Origin: Clostridiales bacterium
GTDB taxonomy: Bacteria; Bacillota; Clostridia; Lachnospirales; WQUN01
Direction: 5' to 3'
DNA length: 42,430 nucleotides
Assembly (NCBI GenBank): GCA_031263155.1
Contig: JAISGK010000077.1
Span: 1 to 42,430, forward strand
The first letter of the stretch is position 1; every line of letters begins with the position of its first letter. Under the pieces are notes generated by a model. That model was not told the DNA's origin and did no database searches. It saw only the letters and a program-made list of their open reading frames with translations. A program made the position numbers and the translations under genes. Of this stretch, positions 38,838 through 42,430 are shown in pieces.

Positions 38838-40265
38838 TCAGTCTGATAAATTTGCCAGAGCCTTTAGCAAAAATTCATATGTTCTATTAAGCGAGCTCAC
38901 GCTCATATGCTCGTCTGGTGAATGCACGTCATATAGATTGGGTCCGAGCGATACCATATCGCAGTCATTCAGCTTTTTGCCCAATATACCACATTCAAGC
39001 CCCGCGTGTATGGCGGTAAACTGCGGCTTCGCCCCATAGATGTCCTCATATGACGCGGCAAGGGAATCGCGCAGAGGCGAGTTGGGCGCGTATGCCCAGG
39101 CGGGGTAGTCGCTGCTCTCTATATACTCCGCGCCCAGCGTATGCCCAATAAGTTTTAACGCGGTGACTAGCTCATCTTTTTTAGAGTGTACAGAGCTGCG
39201 CAGAGCGTAAGAGAACGATACAGCGTCGCCGTCCGTTTGCACTACGCCCAGGTTGTTGCTTGTTTCGACAAGGCCCTTTATATCCGCCGACATTCCCAAC
39301 ACGCCATCGGGAGAAAGTAAAATGAGCGCGGGTATCTTCCATGACGTAACCTTATCAAATGGTGTGCCGCCAGACTTTATCTGTTCTATACTCACTGTGA
39401 CGCCGGGGTCGATGACTCGGTATTCGGCTTTTATTATCTTCTCAAAGTTCTTGACCGTTTTTTCAGCGGCGGAGTAATTTTCTGGCGGCATAAAGACGAC
39501 CGCTTCGCTCTCACGGGGTATGGCGTTATTCTTAAGCCCGCCAGAGATATGTGCCACGCGCGCGCCATGCTCTTTTACCACAGACAAGAGCACCCGCGCC
39601 AGCACCCGCGCGCTGTTTGCCAGTCCTTGATCTATCTGCGCTCCCGAGTGCCCGCCGCGCAAGCCTCTAACCTTAATAACGCAGGTGCGCGCTATCTGCA
39701 TCTTCTCGCGTTTGCCGCTTAGCTTGAGCGTCACGCGGCGTCCGCCCGCGCAACTTGTGCAAAGGTATCCCTCTTCTTCCGAGTCCAGATTGATTAGCCG
39801 ACGCCCGGTTAGCGTCGCGGGGTCAAGGTCTATCACGCCTACCATGCCTTGCTCTTCGTCTACAGTCAGCAGAATCTCCAGCGGCGGATGGGGGGCGCTT
39901 TCATCAAGCAGAGCCATGCACATCGCCACTGCTACCCCATTGTCCGCGCCAAGGGTTGTTCCATCAGCGTATATCATGTCGCCGCGTTCGACCAATGTTA
40001 TGGGATCTTTTGAAAAGTCGTGCGCCTTGTCCGCGTTTTTTTCGCACACCATATCCATGTGGCCCTGCAATATGACAGGCGGTTTGTTTTCGTAGCCCTC
40101 TGTGCCAGGTACCTTGATAATCACGTTAAGCGCGCTGTCTTGAACAGCCTCGAACCCTCTGTCACGCGCATACTCGGCGCACCAATCGCTAATCCCTTTT
40201 TCGTTGCCAGAACCGCGTGGTATTTTTGATATCTCCCTAAATATTCGCAACGGTTTTGTTTCCAT
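38838..40265 (-). CDS. pepD: Aminoacyl-histidine dipeptidase PepD (M20 family)
   Basis: 475 residues. GHMDMVCE (metal His and Asp), LGADNGVAVAM, TVDEEQGM (general base Glu) and LDSEEEGYLCTSCAGG are the M20C signature, and YDVHSPDEHMSV near the C-terminus supplies another metal ligand. A lid domain lies between (about 185-370). It hydrolyses dipeptides, classically Xaa-His such as carnosine. GGGAGG lies close to the ATG. Downstream is a strong terminator; upstream, 39 bp away, is the UPF0210 gene on the same strand, so the ACT-UPF0210-pepD order may be one operon. Confidence 0.95.
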   Translation of the reverse strand: METKPLRIFREISKIPRGSGNEKGISDWCAEYARDRGFEAVQDSALNVIIKVPGTEGYENKPPVILQGHMDMVCEKNADKAHDFSKDPITLVERGDMIYADGTTLGADNGVAVAMCMALLDESAPHPPLEILLTVDEEQGMVGVIDLDPATLTGRRLINLDSEEEGYLCTSCAGGRRVTLKLSGKREKMQIARTCVIKVRGLRGGHSGAQIDQGLANSARVLARVLLSVVKEHGARVAHISGGLKNNAIPRESEAVVFMPPENYSAAEKTVKNFEKIIKAEYRVIDPGVTVSIEQIKSGGTPFDKVTSWKIPALILLSPDGVLGMSADIKGLVETSNNLGVVQTDGDAVSFSYALRSSVHSKKDELVTALKLIGHTLGAEYIESSDYPAWAYAPNSPLRDSLAASYEDIYGAKPQFTAIHAGLECGILGKKLNDCDMVSLGPNLYDVHSPDEHMSVSSLNRTYEFLLKALANLSD

Positions 40266-40283
40266 ACATACCTCCCTGCTTTT

Positions 40284-40314
40284 TAGTTCTTGATAGTTCT
40301 TGATCTAGTTCTTA
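40284..40314. repeat. 10-bp tandem repeat over the UPF0210 stop codon
   Basis: TAGTTCTTGA occurs at 40284-40293 and 40294-40303, with a partial third copy at 40306-40314. The third copy contains the stop codon and last codons of the minus-strand UPF0210 gene. It looks like slippage duplication. Confidence 0.75.
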
Positions 40315-41651
40315 AAGCTGTGTATGGGAGCGGGTATCCTACCGCCCCTGTTGATAAAATCCGCACAGCTAAAGCTGTTGACCGGCATAACGGGCGCGCT
40401 TCCCAGCAAGCCGCCAAACTCCACCATATCACCCACGGTTTTACCCCTTGCGGGAATGATACGCACAGCAGTCGTTTTGCCATTTATCATGCCTATGGCC
40501 ATCTCATCCGCTATGATGCCTGATATCGTTTCCGCCGGCGTGTCGCCGGGTATGGCGACCATGTCTATGCCGACGCTGCACACACATGTCATGGCTTCCA
40601 ATTTCTCCAATGTCAACGCGCCTACCCGCGCGGCCTCTATCATGCCGTGATCCTCGCTGACGGGAATGAACGCGCCGCTAAGCCCGCCCACATATGACGA
40701 CGCCATAACGCCGCCCTTTTTCACATTGTCGTTGAGGATAGCCACCGCCGCTGTTGTTCCCGGAGCACCAGGGTGCTGCAACCCCATTTCTCGCAAGATC
40801 TCCGCCACGCTGTCATTGACCTCTGGCGTAGGCGCGAGCGACAAGTCTATACTGCCAAAGGGCACGCCCAACTGGCGCGAAGCCTCCTGCGCCACCAATT
40901 GACCCACGCGCGTTATCTTAAACGCGGTGCGCTTAATCGTTTCGCATACTGTTTCGAAGTCCGCCCCACGCGCTTCTTCCAGCGCGCGTTTAACGACGCC
41001 GGGCCCGCTTACGCCCACGTTAACGACCGTTTCACGCTCCGTAACGCCATGAAACGCCCCGGCCATAAATGGATTGTCCTCCACGGCGTTACAAAAGACG
41101 ACAAATTTGGCGCACGCCATATCGCTCAATTCTGACATCTCTATTATCGCGCGCCCGACACGCCGCACGGCGTTCATATTAATGCCATCCCTTGTGGAAG
41201 CGAGGTTAAGACAGGAACACACGCGTTCTGTATCGGCCAGCGCGCGGGGTATGGAGCGCACCAGCGCTTTGTCAGCCTCTGTACTGCCTTTTTGCAACAA
41301 AGCGGAGAACCCCCCAATAAAGTTTACGCCAATGGCGCGCGCGGCGTCATCAAGGGTTTTGGCAATGGGAAAGAAGTCGCTTGACCTGGTACCGGCTGCG
41401 GCAATGGCAATAGGTGTGACGCTTACGCGCTTGTTAACGATGGGCACGCCGTATTGCGCGGATATGCTATCTCCCGTTTTCACCAGGTTTTGGGCCACGC
41501 GTGTTATCTTTTCGTATATCTTGGAGCAAAACTTCTCCAGGCTGTCATCCGCGCAATCCAACAGGCTTATGCCCATGGTTATCGTGCGTACATCCAGATG
41601 CGACTCCGCTATCATTTTGTTTGTTTCGCTTATTTCCTGGTAGCTTATCAT
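40305..41651 (-). CDS. UPF0210 (PFL family / DUF711) protein
   Basis: 448 residues. The sequence is colinear with the UPF0210/DUF711 family: [11 protein letters not shown] at the N-terminus, [76 protein letters not shown] and [11 protein letters not shown]. The family is related by fold to glycyl-radical enzymes but lacks the radical machinery; its reaction is unknown. It is nearly always paired with a UPF0237 ACT-domain gene, as here: the ACT gene ends 4 bp upstream and its 3' end provides the Shine-Dalgarno. Confidence 0.93.
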   Translation of the reverse strand: MISYQEISETNKMIAESHLDVRTITMGISLLDCADDSLEKFCSKIYEKITRVAQNLVKTGDSISAQYGVPIVNKRVSVTPIAIAAAGTRSSDFFPIAKTLDDAARAIGVNFIGGFSALLQKGSTEADKALVRSIPRALADTERVCSCLNLASTRDGINMNAVRRVGRAIIEMSELSDMACAKFVVFCNAVEDNPFMAGAFHGVTERETVVNVGVSGPGVVKRALEEARGADFETVCETIKRTAFKITRVGQLVAQEASRQLGVPFGSIDLSLAPTPEVNDSVAEILREMGLQHPGAPGTTAAVAILNDNVKKGGVMASSYVGGLSGAFIPVSEDHGMIEAARVGALTLEKLEAMTCVCSVGIDMVAIPGDTPAETISGIIADEMAIGMINGKTTAVRIIPARGKTVGDMVEFGGLLGSAPVMPVNSFSCADFINRGGRIPAPIHSFKN

Positions 41652-41655
41652 ATAA

Positions 41656-41922
41656 TTATATCCTATGCATACTGTTAAATATGTCTTCGTGCTGCAATTT
41701 AATCTGAACGCCGATGCTCTCGCCCAGCGATTGCAAATCGTCGTTCACTTTTTCAAATGACGGGCCATAGGACATATCGACCACCATCATCATATTAAAA
41801 TACCCCTGCACGATTGTTTGCGCTATGTCCAAAATATTGATGCCATTGTTAGACAAATAGACGCAAACCTTTGCTATTATGCCCACTTGATCTTTGCCTA
41901 CCACTGTTATTATACCCTTCAT
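41656..41922 (-). CDS. UPF0237 ACT-domain protein
   Basis: 88 residues, one ACT domain: [20 protein letters not shown], then [11 protein letters not shown]-type strand and helix, then [13 protein letters not shown] domains bind amino acids or similar small ligands to regulate partners. Its constant neighbour, UPF0210, starts 4 bp after its stop, so it is the probable ligand-sensing subunit or regulator of that protein. The Shine-Dalgarno CGGAGG precedes the ATG. The ligand is not known. Confidence 0.93.
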   Translation of the reverse strand: MKGIITVVGKDQVGIIAKVCVYLSNNGINILDIAQTIVQGYFNMMMVVDMSYGPSFEKVNDDLQSLGESIGVQIKLQHEDIFNSMHRI

Positions 41923-42046
41923 ACAACCTCCGCGTTACCGGCATTTTGATTCGGATTTTCATTATAGATCGACATTCGGTTTCTAAAAAATAATATACCA
42001 CGCAGACAAAAACGACGCAATATAAATCGCATGATAATTGTCATTG

Positions 42047-42095
42047 AAATGAGGGATGGGGTAAGCATCCAAAATGCTTACCCCATCCCTCATTT
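42047..42095. terminator. Perfect 22-bp hairpin between two minus-strand genes
   Basis: Arms 42047-42068 and 42074-42095 are exactly complementary around CCAAA. It lies 8 bp past the stop of the partial gene at the right edge; on that strand the stem is followed by TTTC-type sequence without a long T-run. Probably its terminator. Confidence 0.75.
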
Positions 42096-42103
42096 AATGC
42101 TAA

Positions 42104-42430
42104 TCAAAGCGTAAGTGAAATTTCATTTAAGTTTTTACTCCAGCTAATTTTTGTAGCGAAGATTTCTTCTATAACAGCAGATGTTACGAATAATCTGTCC
42201 CTTACAATATCACCTTTAAAATCGGTATTTGCCTGTTCATTATTTGCAATTTTTAATATATCGCCTTGCGCTGTTATTAGTATACAGATCTTTGCCTCAT
42301 CATCCCAAACGACTGTCGCGTGTGCCGCTTCCGCTAAAATACGAATAGGAAGCATGGGGGTTAGAGATTTTTTATCAATGAATGGCATAACATCCGTAGT
42401 TTTTTCAATGCTATCTCCTAATTCTCCTTT
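42104..42430 (-). CDS. Copper amine oxidase N-terminal-domain protein, partial at the right edge
   Basis: The frame is open to the window edge, so the N-terminus is missing; the ATG at 42388 lies inside it. The readable 108 residues contain PFIDKKSLTPMLPIRILAEA, VVWDDEAKICIL, then a second strand set DRLFVTSAVIEEIF and ATKISWSKNLNEISLTL. This is the pattern of the Cu_amine_oxidN1 domain, a wall- or stress-associated extracytoplasmic module common in Clostridia and not itself an oxidase. The typical second-repeat motif (VPLR) is degenerate (FVTSAV). Other domains of the protein lie outside the window. Confidence 0.7.
   Translation of the reverse strand, partial: KGELGDSIEKTTDVMPFIDKKSLTPMLPIRILAEAAHATVVWDDEAKICILITAQGDILKIANNEQANTDFKGDIVRDRLFVTSAVIEEIFATKISWSKNLNEISLTL

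Noticed and set aside
1-42430. CRISPR arrays, rRNA genes, complete insertion sequences or prophage genes
   Set aside because: No regularly spaced repeats, no rRNA and no intact transposase or structural phage genes were seen; the amidase alone is not enough to call a prophage.

Overview
The window reads as a chromosome segment of an anaerobic, endospore-forming Bacillota (Clostridia-like) bacterium. The clearest marker is an intact spoIVA (16649-18127), found only in spore formers. Other signs agree: an ECF-type folate S component, SipW-type signal-peptidase architecture, Gly/Thr-Pro-rich surface proteins, GGAGG ribosome-binding sites and frequent TTG/GTG starts. Uronate catabolism, GH3 and GH17 glycosidase sequences, a carbohydrate-binding beta-helix protein and a chemotaxis operon suggest a gut or plant-matter polysaccharide degrader. 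No species can be named from the sequence. No intergenic gap exceeds about 230 bp.

Left part (1-5190): the 3' half of a GH3 glycosidase gene is broken at about base 180 by what looks like the decayed tail of a TnpB-type element. It is followed by a small accessory island: a HipA-C-like kinase-fold protein, an AlbA/Schlafen-type ATP-binding regulator and a PIN toxin with its antitoxin. Next (5304-16572) is a surface and signalling region. It holds a 1474-residue secreted fibronectin-III protein with an SLH-like end, a membrane protein plus GH17-like glycosidase pair, a beheaded radical SAM gene, a membrane-anchored CHAT (caspase-like) protease with a zinc-finger anti-sigma-like partner, and a secreted beta-helix protein. 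The CHAT protein and the small membrane protein at 9996-10697 share an extracytoplasmic module that I do not recognise. A third trace of it lies at 12487-12568. This is the best candidate for an undescribed system.

Middle (16594-28784): spoIVA; a degraded DUF3990/DUF3791-type cassette between two copies of a promoter-like repeat; a GNAT acetyltransferase; and a minus-strand operon uxaC-kdgK-gnd-larA-like with a promoter and an operator-like inverted repeat upstream. After this come an AAA+/DUF4143 ATPase, a Xer recombinase, tRNA-Leu(CAA), and a divergent folate pair (5-formyl-THF cyclo-ligase and a FolT-like transporter component).

Right part (28925-42430): a polysaccharide deacetylase, an HtrA protease preceded by a 22-bp perfect palindrome, and a minus-strand operon cheR-cheA-cheW-amidase. 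CheA has two tandem copies of a P2-like domain. Then tmcAL; a SipW-like signal peptidase homologue that has lost both catalytic residues; a short TrmK methyltransferase; pepD; the UPF0210/ACT pair; and the C-terminal end of a copper-amine-oxidase-N-domain protein running off the right edge.
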